From: Fictibacillus solisalsi | GTDB taxonomy: Bacteria; Bacillota; Bacilli; Bacillales; Fictibacillaceae | Direction of reading: 5' to 3' | Assembly (NCBI RefSeq): GCF_900103485.1 | Contig: NZ_FNHW01000001.1 | Span: forward strand, 3,245,057-3,309,056 | Length of the DNA stretch: 64,000 nt | In this document: in pieces, positions 15,830 to 23,880 of the stretch | How the letters are laid out: the number at the start of each line of letters is the position of its first letter | Position numbering within the stretch: the stretch's first letter is position 1 | The notes under the pieces: generated by a model | Database searches by the model: none | What the model saw: the letters and a program-made list of their open reading frames with translations, nothing else | Told to the model about the DNA's origin: nothing | Position numbers and translations under genes: made by a program

Positions 15830-17134
15830 CTATTTCAGGATTGAATTTATTTTTTCTTCCAAATCTTTCGCTGTTTTCTCAGGAGAAGCATTCTGGGTAT
15901 ATAATGCTTCAAAAGAATCTCCTAATGCCTGATTCACTTTACTGAACTCCGGAATGGTTACCGTTTTCGCTAAATCTACAGGCACGGTTTGAGATTGTTC
16001 AATAAATAAATTCATCATTTTTGGATCTTTGATTTTGTATTCAAACGGCCCCTTAACATCTGTGCGGCTAGGCAAGAAAAGACCCTCTTCTACAAACGTC
16101 TTCATGTTTTCCTTTTCACCCATAAATGCAATAAATTTCTTTGCTGCTTTGGAGTGTTTGCTATTTGCCGGTACCGCCAATCCGTTTCCTCCTAAATCCG
16201 ACGCAGCACTATCCTTCACAGGCATGTATGTAACGCCCCATTCATCCTTCATATCTTTTTCAAACAATGGAATCATCCAGTTCCCCGTAATAAAGAGCCC
16301 TGCATTACCTGAAGTAAATAACATATTTGGGTCATCTGCGCCTTTCATGCTGTTGCCTTTAGACATATAGTTCTTATACATTTTTTGAAGAAAGGCTAAA
16401 GTTTCGGTTGCTTCAGGTGTATTCACATTTGCTTTCTTTAAGTCTTTCGTTAGCAATGAAGCTCCATTTTCAAAAAAGAAGGGAAGTGTTCTGTAGGCAG
16501 ATGAGGCAGATATGTTAGCCGCTATACCGTTTGGTGCTAACTTTTTGTCCTTGATTTTTTTTGCAACATCTAATAATTGATCCCATGTCCATGCATCCTT
16601 CAAATTGTCAGGAGCTTTTATATTCAATTTATCAAGGAACGTTTTATTGTAAAAAACGGCTAGCGTGTCTGTATGGTGCGGCAAGCCATAAATCTTATTT
16701 TCATAAGTAACAGCTGTCAGTAAACTTGGATTGTAGTTTTCCTTGTCTTTACCTACAACGTCTGTCAAGTCCATCAATGCGCCCTGGCTGGAAAACTCGC
16801 CAATCTTTTGATATTGGACCCGGAAGACATCAGGTGCATCATCTCCACCCATTCGAGTTTGTATTTTTGTATAATAATCACCCTGATTCGGAGGAGGCAC
16901 TTGGCTTTTCTTTACTTTTATATCAGGATTCTCTGATTCGAATTTGCTTACTAAATCATTAAATCCTTTTTCTTCGCCCCCAGCTGCTGCCCAATACACA
17001 AACTCAATTGTTTCTTTGCCGTTCTTTTTTCCTGCGTCCTCTGAAGTATTCGAATTCGATGCGGCACATCCACCAAGGAGAGAAACTACTAACATCAACA
17101 TAAAAAGGTTTTTACCAATTAAAAGCGCTTTCAT
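15830..17134 (-). CDS. melE: Alpha-galactoside-binding lipoprotein (MelE/MsmE)
   Basis: A 434-residue family 1 sugar-binding protein. The signal peptide ends in Leu-Gly-Gly-Cys near residue 23, giving a lipid-anchored receptor outside the membrane. The mature start IEFVYWAAAGGEEKGFNDLVSKFE and the later GNAGLFITGNWMIPLF are typical of MsmE/RafE proteins. The ribosome site is GGGAGGATTCAAA. The first codons ATGAAAGCGCTTTTA themselves form a catabolite-response element, so CcpA repression inside the transcribed region is likely. It delivers melibiose- or raffinose-type sugars to MelCD. Confidence 0.92.
   Translation of the reverse strand: MKALLIGKNLFMLMLVVSLLGGCAASNSNTSEDAGKKNGKETIEFVYWAAAGGEEKGFNDLVSKFESENPDIKVKKSQVPPPNQGDYYTKIQTRMGGDDAPDVFRVQYQKIGEFSSQGALMDLTDVVGKDKENYNPSLLTAVTYENKIYGLPHHTDTLAVFYNKTFLDKLNIKAPDNLKDAWTWDQLLDVAKKIKDKKLAPNGIAANISASSAYRTLPFFFENGASLLTKDLKKANVNTPEATETLAFLQKMYKNYMSKGNSMKGADDPNMLFTSGNAGLFITGNWMIPLFEKDMKDEWGVTYMPVKDSAASDLGGNGLAVPANSKHSKAAKKFIAFMGEKENMKTFVEEGLFLPSRTDVKGPFEYKIKDPKMMNLFIEQSQTVPVDLAKTVTIPEFSKVNQALGDSFEALYTQNASPEKTAKDLEEKINSILK
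17120..17133 (-). promoter_or_regulatory. Catabolite-response element over the melE start codon
   Basis: TGAAAGCGCTTTTA matches the cre pattern TGWAANCGNTNWCA at all but the next-to-last position and is nearly palindromic. It covers the melE start codon, after melR, so a CcpA complex here would block elongation into the transport genes while sparing melR. Confidence 0.7.
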
Positions 17135-17201
17135 TTTGAATCCTCCCTTTTCAATATGTGGAACAATTACTTAACGCCGATCCCCCTTTCATGGAAAAAA
17201 T

Positions 17202-18218
17202 TTATGTTAATGGTTCGCAGCTTTCACGAACAATTAATTCAGTAGGCAAGTAAGTCGTTAGCGGAAAGCGAATACTATCATCCATTCTTTGGAGTAACAT
17301 TTTGACAGCGATTCTGCCCATTTCCTCCTTATGAACATGAATGGTAGATAACTGCGGATTTACGTATTTTGACATTTCGATGTTATCAAAAGAAACAATA
17401 GAAATATCCTTAGGAATGGACAAACCATATTCCTGTATGGCTTTATATGCACCGTGAGCCATGCGGTCACTTGCTGTAAAAACAGCAGTAGGCAACTCTT
17501 TATCCATCAAAATTCTCTTCATTGCTTTATAGCCGCCTTCAATTGTAAAAAGTCCATCTTGAATCCACTCTTTTTTTAATTGCAGCTTGTGGGAAGCCAA
17601 TACTTCCTGAAAGCCAATGAATCTATCATCTTCTTCCGCAGGTATATTAAGAGCGGAAGAACTTGAACTAATACATGCAATTTTTTCATGCCCCAACCCT
17701 ATCAAGTAATCAGTCGCCCTTTTAGCAGCTTCTTTAAAATCTACTGTTACATAATCAATATCAAGCCCCGGTTTACCTCCTACAGAAATTACATAAGGGA
17801 CACTATTTGATAGATTCTTCAATAAATCTTCATGCAGTGCTCCAACCACAATAACTCCCAAAGTATCATCCTTATATTCTTCTTTAAGATCCAAATGGAC
17901 TAAGTCTTTATCATTGTATGAAAAACTCATTTTATAACCTTGCTCAATCAGCTCCCGCTCTACCCCATAAATCATTTCAGAAAAGTAGGGATCCTGGTAT
18001 TTACTTTTAATATTATTAATTACACAACCGATTTTTTTCTCATTTATTTTCTCGTTTTTTCTATTATTAAGTTTTTTATATCCCATTTCTTTAGAAATTT
18101 TAAATATTTTTTCTCTCATTTCTTCAGGAATTGAATTAGCATGATTATTCAATACCCTTGATACAGTTGAAATAGATAGGTTTACTTCCTCAGCGATATC
18201 CTTCAAAGTGACTTTCAT
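17202..18218 (-). CDS. melR: LacI family regulator of the alpha-galactoside operon
   Basis: A 338-residue LacI protein starting after AAGGAGTTGCTGAA. Residues 2-25 (VTLKDIAEEVNLSISTVSRVLNN) are the helix-turn-helix; the effector domain follows from about residue 63 and ends TYLPTELIVRESCEP. It is the first gene of the melR-E-D-C-A order known from B. subtilis, where MelR (formerly MsmR) represses the operon and the inducer derives from alpha-galactosides. AT-rich symmetric sites (AGAAAAATTTTCT and CTGAATTTTTCAG) lie upstream in its promoter region and may be operators. Confidence 0.9.
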   Translation of the reverse strand: MKVTLKDIAEEVNLSISTVSRVLNNHANSIPEEMREKIFKISKEMGYKKLNNRKNEKINEKKIGCVINNIKSKYQDPYFSEMIYGVERELIEQGYKMSFSYNDKDLVHLDLKEEYKDDTLGVIVVGALHEDLLKNLSNSVPYVISVGGKPGLDIDYVTVDFKEAAKRATDYLIGLGHEKIACISSSSSALNIPAEEDDRFIGFQEVLASHKLQLKKEWIQDGLFTIEGGYKAMKRILMDKELPTAVFTASDRMAHGAYKAIQEYGLSIPKDISIVSFDNIEMSKYVNPQLSTIHVHKEEMGRIAVKMLLQRMDDSIRFPLTTYLPTELIVRESCEPLT

Positions 18219-18360
18219 TTCAGCAACTCCTTATACACTTACAGAAATAAAACAGAAAAATTTTCTATGTTTTTCCGAGTGATTTAATCATATCAGCTTA
18301 TTGTAGATTAGACAATTATAAATTTTCTGAATTTTTCAGTTTAATAGGGGGTTAGATACA

Positions 18361-18700
18361 ATGATTAAAGGTTTCGGAGGAATATTTTGGGGTTAAGAAT
18401 CTCGAAGCTCCAAAAGGTGTACGCTGAAGTGCTCTGAGGATTGATCTGGAAAATTGGAACGGTACGATGATTACACCCAAACCAGGAACTGAGACTATCT
18501 TTTCTTTCTTTACCGAGGATGACAGTTATTTCCCAACGGAACAACAAGTGATGTTGAATTTCCAAGTACATAATCTGGACGAGAAGCTGGTTCACCTTGA
18601 ACATCTTGGTGTACCTCTTGAGAAGAAAAAAGAGGAATATGGAAAGTTTACTTGGATTAAAGTTCCTGAAGGTAGACTAGTCGAGCTTTGGGAGAAATAG
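18361..18700 (+). pseudogene. Decayed duplicate of the VOC gene at 2.46 kb
   Basis: From its ATG the DNA follows the VOC gene at 2459 almost base for base (MIKGFGGIFWG, then a stop at codon 12), including similar upstream bases. Around 18391-18445 small deletions and substitutions shift the frame; from about 18448 the frame is again intact and highly similar to the end (FFTEDDSYFPTEQQVMLNFQ ... GRLVELWEK), with one in-frame 6-base deletion. Any product would lack the first beta-alpha unit and its metal ligand, so this copy is considered dead. Confidence 0.88.
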
Positions 18701-18733
18701 AGGATATAATTAGTTGATATTAAGTATAAGTAT

Positions 18734-18767
18734 CCAGCTGGAGTGTGTAACCGGCTGGCTTTTTTTT
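18734..18767 (+). terminator. Terminator joined to repeat copy 1
   Basis: CCAGCTGG / CCGGCTGG stem around a nine-base loop, then eight T residues. The same GGCTGGCTTTTT end precedes two other copies of the dispersed repeat. Confidence 0.8.
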
Positions 18768-18769
18768 GG

Positions 18770-18823
18770 TTAGTTGCGTTTCTACAAGGTTTAGTTGCGT
18801 TGCATTTCATGTCATTTCATAAC
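18770..18823 (+). repeat. Dispersed 21-bp-period intergenic repeat, copy 1
   Basis: TTAGTTGCGTTTCTACAAGG is followed 21 bp later by TTAGTTGC and then a tail ending TGTCATTTCATAA. It lies directly after the terminator of the VOC pseudogene and before the convergent UbiD gene. Confidence 0.8.
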
Positions 18824-18837
18824 CTACTATAAACACC

Positions 18838-18862
18838 AAAAAAGCACTCCGACGAGTGCTTT
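18838..18862 (-). terminator. Terminator of the UbiD-MFS operon
   Basis: Minus strand AAAGCACTCGTCGGAGTGCTTTTTT: a nine-base stem with tiny loop and T run, a few bases after the UbiD stop. Confidence 0.82.
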
Positions 18863-18865
18863 CCT

Positions 18866-20269
18866 TCATGTTAGGACTTTATCTGTTTCAAAACTCTCTC
18901 TCTTTGATTCAGACGCATCGTCCGAAAGGTAGTCTTGTAAATTTAGCTCATCATATCCCGGAATGGTGATTCTCTTATATCTCATGGGTTCACTATTTAA
19001 TGGGATGGTGCAGTCAAAACCTGTTTTTGAACCTAAGCCGTTATCGGTAGATGGATCGAGCTTTGAACCTTGGGCATCGTGAATCACAACCATATCTTTG
19101 CTGGCCTGGAAGCGTGTGGCGATAGCCCATTCGACTTCCTCCATATTAAAAATATCAACGTCTTCATCTGCAACTACAACATGTTTAATGTCAAAGCTGT
19201 TGGCGAAAGCCGCGAGAATGGCATTCTTGGCTTCACCTTCATTTCGTTTTTTTATCGAAACGATGGCATGATATCGACACGTGCCTCCCGGACTCATATG
19301 GACAGCCGCTACAGAAGGGACTGTCTGTCGTATGCTCTCGAGGAGGCTTACCTCCCGGGGGATACCGCCCAGCAGGAGATGCTCGTAACCCGCCGGTATG
19401 ATCGTGTAAAAGATGGGATGATGCCGATGGGAAATGGCAGTGACCTGTACAATTTCTTTGTCGCTTCGCGGTCCATAATATTTAGGGAATTCTCCAAACG
19501 GCCCCTCAGGTTCCCGTATATGAGGAAGGATTTTTCCCTCTATTACAATTTCGGCACGGGCAGGCACATCGATATCCACCGTTTCGCATCGGACGGTTTC
19601 AAGCGGTTCAGAATGCAGCGCGCTCGCAATTTCCAACTCATCCACTCCAAATGGCGTACTGGCCTGCGAGGCAAGCAGCGTCAGCGGATCAACACCAATG
19701 ACGATCGCGCATTCCAATGATTTCCCCTGCTCCTCTGCCTGTTTGTATAGATGATGAGTGTGCCTTGGAAGCAATAATGCACCAAGCCTGTCCTTACCTG
19801 AAATTTGCAGGCGATGAATCGATACATTTTGCTTGCGCGTTTCCGGATCGCGTGTAATGAACAGTGCCGCTGTGATGTAATGACCTGAATCCATTTCATG
19901 ATGTATCGGAATAGGAAAGGTTTTTAGTATATCGATGTTTTCCGTTATAATATTCTCTTTTACTGGGGCATCCTCTTTTTCTAGTAATCTGCACGGTTTT
20001 GGAATTGACACCGCCTTAGAGAATTTAGGAATGATTCCTTTTTCGTCGGTTTCCAAGGCATCTGCAAAATCCTGCCGGCTCGAGCATATTCCTGAAACCA
20101 GAGGAACTTTATAACCATCTACATTTGAGAAGTAGGCCGCTTTTTGGCCATCAAGCTTTTTGGCCACTGCCGCAATCTCAAAATCGGGACTCACCTTTTT
20201 ATTGATTACGGCCAACCGTCCCTTTGATTGAAGATGGTCCAGCCATGTACGGAATGTTCTAGCTTTCAT
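18866..20269 (-). CDS. UbiD family prFMN-dependent decarboxylase
   Basis: A 467-residue cytoplasmic protein of normal UbiD length, starting after AAAGGAGGCCGTTGT. It has the N-terminal FRTWLDHLQSKGRLAVINK unit, the central ISIHRLQ-like NVSIHRLQISGKDRLG segment that binds prenylated FMN and metal, and EPEGPFGEFPKYY (about residues 272-284), which holds the catalytic acid of the Arg-Glu-Glu network. UbiD enzymes (de)carboxylate aromatic or alpha,beta-unsaturated acids. It ends an operon with aldehyde and alcohol dehydrogenases, so an aromatic acid such as a hydroxybenzoate is likely. No UbiX flavin prenyltransferase lies in the window, so the cofactor maker must be elsewhere. Confidence 0.9.
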   Translation of the reverse strand: MKARTFRTWLDHLQSKGRLAVINKKVSPDFEIAAVAKKLDGQKAAYFSNVDGYKVPLVSGICSSRQDFADALETDEKGIIPKFSKAVSIPKPCRLLEKEDAPVKENIITENIDILKTFPIPIHHEMDSGHYITAALFITRDPETRKQNVSIHRLQISGKDRLGALLLPRHTHHLYKQAEEQGKSLECAIVIGVDPLTLLASQASTPFGVDELEIASALHSEPLETVRCETVDIDVPARAEIVIEGKILPHIREPEGPFGEFPKYYGPRSDKEIVQVTAISHRHHPIFYTIIPAGYEHLLLGGIPREVSLLESIRQTVPSVAAVHMSPGGTCRYHAIVSIKKRNEGEAKNAILAAFANSFDIKHVVVADEDVDIFNMEEVEWAIATRFQASKDMVVIHDAQGSKLDPSTDNGLGSKTGFDCTIPLNSEPMRYKRITIPGYDELNLQDYLSDDASESKRESFETDKVLT

Positions 20270-20331
20270 ACAACGGCCTCCTTTTACTTTAAATTCTTAA
20301 ATCGTAGGTCAATTTAATGTTCCTCCATTAT

Positions 20332-21162
20332 TCAGCTCACCGAAACGACTCCGAAAATATCCTTCAGGCGGCGCTCAAAAAGTTTCATCACGCGCTCCCG
20401 GCCGTTTACCACAGGGGGAACAGGGATTTGGCGGCCGTCGACGATAACCGGCTGATCATACCGGATGGCAATGAGCGGACGATATTCTTCATACACTCTC
20501 CGAATGCTGGCTGCATGCTTTTCCTGTTTGGCGAGCAGCTTCAGCATGCGGAGTCCAAATCCGACATGACGCCCTTCATCTTCCTTGATCCGTTTGAATC
20601 CTTCCTTTAAACCCGGCAAAATCCCTTTACTGCCATACACGGCTTCAAAAACGTCGTAACCTGCCATGGCCTGTACGCCTTCAATGATTCCCTGGTAATG
20701 AGCGAGCCCCTCCACCAGCGCCTCTTCCTTCTGCACTTCACTGCCTTCCAGAGCGTTCAGCATCCTTTTGCCCCGCTCATCCAGCTTTTGCTGAACCGCA
20801 TTTTGTACACCTTCAGTCCTGTGAATGCCGAGTACTTCCTGAAAATAGCGAAGAAAAAATTCGGTATGCTTGAATTCTTCCACGAGCTGCGTGCTAAGAA
20901 AGGCCTGCTGCTGAGTAGAAGCCCCGAGCATGATCCATGGACAGAATTTCAAGGCTACATTTTCTTCCGCGTCGAGAAAACCGGTACAAAAGTGAATCAG
21001 GTAATCTTGCAAATCCTTGTCCAGTCTTTCATAGTCCTCCCTGTCACGTGACAGGTCAATTTCAGCAGGATCCCACGTGCCAAACCGAATCGCTTTTCGA
21101 TACAGCTTCCAGGCCACCTCATCCGTACTTTCATCCAAACCAAACACCAATTCTTCAGCCAT
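20332..21162 (-). CDS. R2-like dimetal oxidase (ribonucleotide reductase beta / R2lox fold)
   Basis: A 276-residue ferritin-fold protein. Metal ligands are all visible: Glu at about 66-67 (LDAEENV), the first ExxH at 96-99 (EEFKHTE), Glu at about 161 (GIIEGVQ) and the second ExxH at 196-199 (EDEGRHVGFG). It is shorter than class I R2 subunits (about 320-375) and no R1 gene is near, so a role in dNTP synthesis is unlikely. R2-like ligand-binding oxidases carry a Mn/Fe or Fe/Fe site and do oxidative chemistry on bound organic ligands. Placed between a decarboxylase and an alcohol dehydrogenase, it may oxygenate the pathway substrate; this is inference. Ribosome site GGGGAGG. Confidence 0.82.
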   Translation of the reverse strand: MAEELVFGLDESTDEVAWKLYRKAIRFGTWDPAEIDLSRDREDYERLDKDLQDYLIHFCTGFLDAEENVALKFCPWIMLGASTQQQAFLSTQLVEEFKHTEFFLRYFQEVLGIHRTEGVQNAVQQKLDERGKRMLNALEGSEVQKEEALVEGLAHYQGIIEGVQAMAGYDVFEAVYGSKGILPGLKEGFKRIKEDEGRHVGFGLRMLKLLAKQEKHAASIRRVYEEYRPLIAIRYDQPVIVDGRQIPVPPVVNGRERVMKLFERRLKDIFGVVSVS

Positions 21163-21183
21163 CGAACATACCTCCCCATTGGA

Positions 21184-22362
21184 TTAGTATATTTTCTTCA
21201 ACAGTTCCAGCACCTCAGCCTCGGACGGCTGTTTCGGGTTCCACTTCATCATTCCGCTTTTGAAAGAATCCAAAGCGATAACACCAAGCTGATGTTCAGA
21301 TACATCAACGTCTCTTAACCGTGTCGGCAGACCAATATCGGAAACCAGTTGAGCTACGGCTTCTGCTGCCTGCCCCGCCAGGGAGGAAGATGATCCATTA
21401 TGGATTCCAAGCAGGTTCGCAATGTTTGCTGCTTTTTGAACATTTTCTCCCCCATTGAACTCGATGACATGCGGAAGCAACAACCCGATCGCTATGCCAT
21501 GGGGCACGTGACAATGACCTGAAAGCGCGCTGCCAATGGCGTGCGCCAGTCCAAGCAATCCGTTATTGAATGCCATGCCTGCGAGCAAGCTTCCATGCGA
21601 CATCCGGGTCCTGGCTGCCTTGTCATGGCCTTTCTCCACCGCTGCTCTTAAAGAAGATCCTATCGTTGCAATTGCCTCTGTCGCCAGTGCGTCGGTTGCC
21701 GGGCTGGCCCGGCGGGAAAAGTAGGTTTCAATTCCATGGGCCAATGCATCAATTCCGGTGGATGCGGTTATTTTTTTCGGCAGGCCCAATGTCAGCTCAG
21801 GATCCACAATCGCCAATGTCGGTGCCATATATCGGCTGTTGACCGTTACTTTCACCTGGTTTTCCCAGTCCGAATAAACTCCGAAAACCGTAACCTCACT
21901 GCCCGTCCCGGAGGTGGTCGGTACCGCGACAAGCGGAATAACCGAACCACTTTTGATCCGTTCGACTCCTGCGTAATCCCCAATACTTTGACCGTGCTGG
22001 GCTACGATTCTTATTCCTTTGGCCGTATCCATCACGCTGCCTCCCCCAACGGCGATCAGGACATCGCAGTTACTTTTGCGAAAACAATCCGCTCCTCTGT
22101 CAATCGTTTTAAAACTGGGATCCGGTTCCACCTCCAGATAAAGTTCAGATGAGATGCCAGCTTCTTGAAGAGAGGCATTAATGTTACTTAATAATCCTGC
22201 GGACACCACTCCCTGGTCACTTACAATAAACGCCTGTTTCACTCCCATAGCGGCAAGCTGTCCGCCAAGTATGGAGGCTTTGCCAAAGCCGAATTCAATT
22301 CGGGTCGGCAGATGAAAGGAGTAGCTTCGCTCCGACTGTTGAGTCATGGAACCACTCTGCAT
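21184..22362 (-). CDS. Iron-containing alcohol dehydrogenase
   Basis: A 392-residue group III alcohol dehydrogenase. NAD(P) binding is shown by VGGGSVMDTAKGI (about residues 104-116) and PTTSGTGSEVT (about 148-158); metal ligands lie in GIDALAHGIE and the His-rich GLAHAIGSALSGHCHVPHG (about 268-286). The ATG is shared with the aldehyde dehydrogenase stop (TGATG), after GGGGAGGAAGTCTG. With that gene it would interconvert an alcohol, aldehyde and acid, probably aromatic given the neighbours. Another Met five codons in is a possible start. Confidence 0.9.
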   Translation of the reverse strand: MQSGSMTQQSERSYSFHLPTRIEFGFGKASILGGQLAAMGVKQAFIVSDQGVVSAGLLSNINASLQEAGISSELYLEVEPDPSFKTIDRGADCFRKSNCDVLIAVGGGSVMDTAKGIRIVAQHGQSIGDYAGVERIKSGSVIPLVAVPTTSGTGSEVTVFGVYSDWENQVKVTVNSRYMAPTLAIVDPELTLGLPKKITASTGIDALAHGIETYFSRRASPATDALATEAIATIGSSLRAAVEKGHDKAARTRMSHGSLLAGMAFNNGLLGLAHAIGSALSGHCHVPHGIAIGLLLPHVIEFNGGENVQKAANIANLLGIHNGSSSSLAGQAAEAVAQLVSDIGLPTRLRDVDVSEHQLGVIALDSFKSGMMKWNPKQPSEAEVLELLKKIY

Positions 22363-23846
22363 CAGACTTCCTCCCCCGGCTCTTCGACTTCAATATGGAC
22401 ATGCTTTGTTTCACAGTATTCCATCAAACCATCCACGCCCCGTGTCCGGCCCAGACCGCTTTGCTTATAGCCGCCAAACTCTGCTTCAGGGAAGTTTTTA
22501 TTATACGTATTGATCCATACGGTTCCAGCCTGGATCCCTTTTGACAAACGCATGGCCCGGTTAAGGTTGGAGGTCCATACTCCTGCAGAAAGCCCAAAGT
22601 CGCTGTCGTTTGCCAGATGAAGCGCTTCTTCTTCGCTTGTGAACGTCTGGATAGCGAGTACCGGCCCAAAAATTTCTTCCTGGACCACCCGGCTGTCAGC
22701 TGGAAGGCCGTCAATAATGGTGGGTTTGAAGTAATAGCCCCGGTCGTGTGATCCCCCGGTCAAGCGCTCACCGCCTGTTACAATCGTTCCTTCCTGATGG
22801 CCAAGATCGCAAAAGCTCTGAACGATGTCCAATTGGTTTTGAGACACAAGCGGTCCCATATCGGATGTTTCCAAAAGCCCGTTATCCACCTTGAGCCGTT
22901 CGGCATATTCTTTTAACCGCTGAACCACTGTTTCCTTAATGGATTCCTCAATAATTACTCTGGATCCGGCCATACAGATTTGGCCGGCGGAAATAAAAAT
23001 GGAACGGCCGATGATTGGAATCGCCTTGTCGAGATTTGCATCCTCAAAAACAATATTGGGGGATTTGCCTCCAAGTTCGAGCGCGATCTTTTTGATAGTT
23101 TTGGCCCCTGTTTCCATGATCGACTTTCCGGTCGCTGTATCTCCCGTAAAACTGATCATATCGATCTTTTCACTGGCTGCCATCGCCGCACCAATTTCTC
23201 TTCCGGGACCTGTTATCAGGCTCACGATTCCCTTTGGAAAACGAGGGATCTCAGCGATCAGCTTGAAAATTTCAGCAGAAATCGAGGGTGTCAGACTCGC
23301 CGGCTTAACGATAACCCCATTACCGGCAGCAAGCGCCGGGGCAAGCTCACGGACCATCAGCAACGCGGGCCAGTTCCACGGAGAGATGATGCCCACCACC
23401 CCGATCGGTTCTTTAACAATCACCCCGAAGTTTGCAGGTTCCAGCTGCATGGAGCGCCCAAACACGGTTCTAGCAGCCCCGGCAAAATATTTAAGAGTGT
23501 CGATGCAGCCCGCCAGTTCCCCTCTTGACTCCCGAATGGTCTTCCCCTGGTCAATCGTGAGAATTCGGGAAAGACGCTCCAGGTTCTTTGTCATGTGTTC
23601 AGCGAGTGCCAGCAAGGCTTCATAGCGGCGCTTTGGATTTACCGCCCAGTCACTGGTCAGAAAGGCGTGCCGTACGGACTCGATGGCAGCTGTAACATCT
23701 CTTACATTTGATTTTTGCGAGTAGCTAAACAGGTCTCCAGTAGCAGGATTGTACGACTCAATCAGCTCATTGGACGTGGATTCTGTCCATTCACCATCGG
23801 CAAAATTATAGTAGGTTGGTACTTTCTGAGTAACGAAAGTGGACAT
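22362..23846 (-). CDS. Aldehyde dehydrogenase, NAD(P)-dependent
   Basis: A 494-residue ALDH superfamily enzyme. Residues 150-160 contain the PWNWPAL cofactor loop, FTGDTATGKSIM is the GxxxxG turn at about 233-244, the general base Glu is in LELGGKSPN (about 255) and the catalytic Cys in SAGQICMAGSR (about 291). It should oxidise an aldehyde to the acid. The operon (transporter, ALDH, alcohol dehydrogenase, dimetal oxidase, decarboxylase) suggests a benzaldehyde- or vanillin-like substrate; nothing in the sequence proves it. The start follows GGAAAGGAG. Confidence 0.92.
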   Translation of the reverse strand: MSTFVTQKVPTYYNFADGEWTESTSNELIESYNPATGDLFSYSQKSNVRDVTAAIESVRHAFLTSDWAVNPKRRYEALLALAEHMTKNLERLSRILTIDQGKTIRESRGELAGCIDTLKYFAGAARTVFGRSMQLEPANFGVIVKEPIGVVGIISPWNWPALLMVRELAPALAAGNGVIVKPASLTPSISAEIFKLIAEIPRFPKGIVSLITGPGREIGAAMAASEKIDMISFTGDTATGKSIMETGAKTIKKIALELGGKSPNIVFEDANLDKAIPIIGRSIFISAGQICMAGSRVIIEESIKETVVQRLKEYAERLKVDNGLLETSDMGPLVSQNQLDIVQSFCDLGHQEGTIVTGGERLTGGSHDRGYYFKPTIIDGLPADSRVVQEEIFGPVLAIQTFTSEEEALHLANDSDFGLSAGVWTSNLNRAMRLSKGIQAGTVWINTYNKNFPEAEFGGYKQSGLGRTRGVDGLMEYCETKHVHIEVEEPGEEV

Positions 23847-23880
23847 CCCATCATACTCCTTTCCGTTTTAGATTGGATTG

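Noticed and set aside
20332-21162. Dimetal protein considered as a normal ribonucleotide reductase beta subunit
   Set aside because: No alpha subunit is adjacent, the chain is short, and the operon is catabolic.
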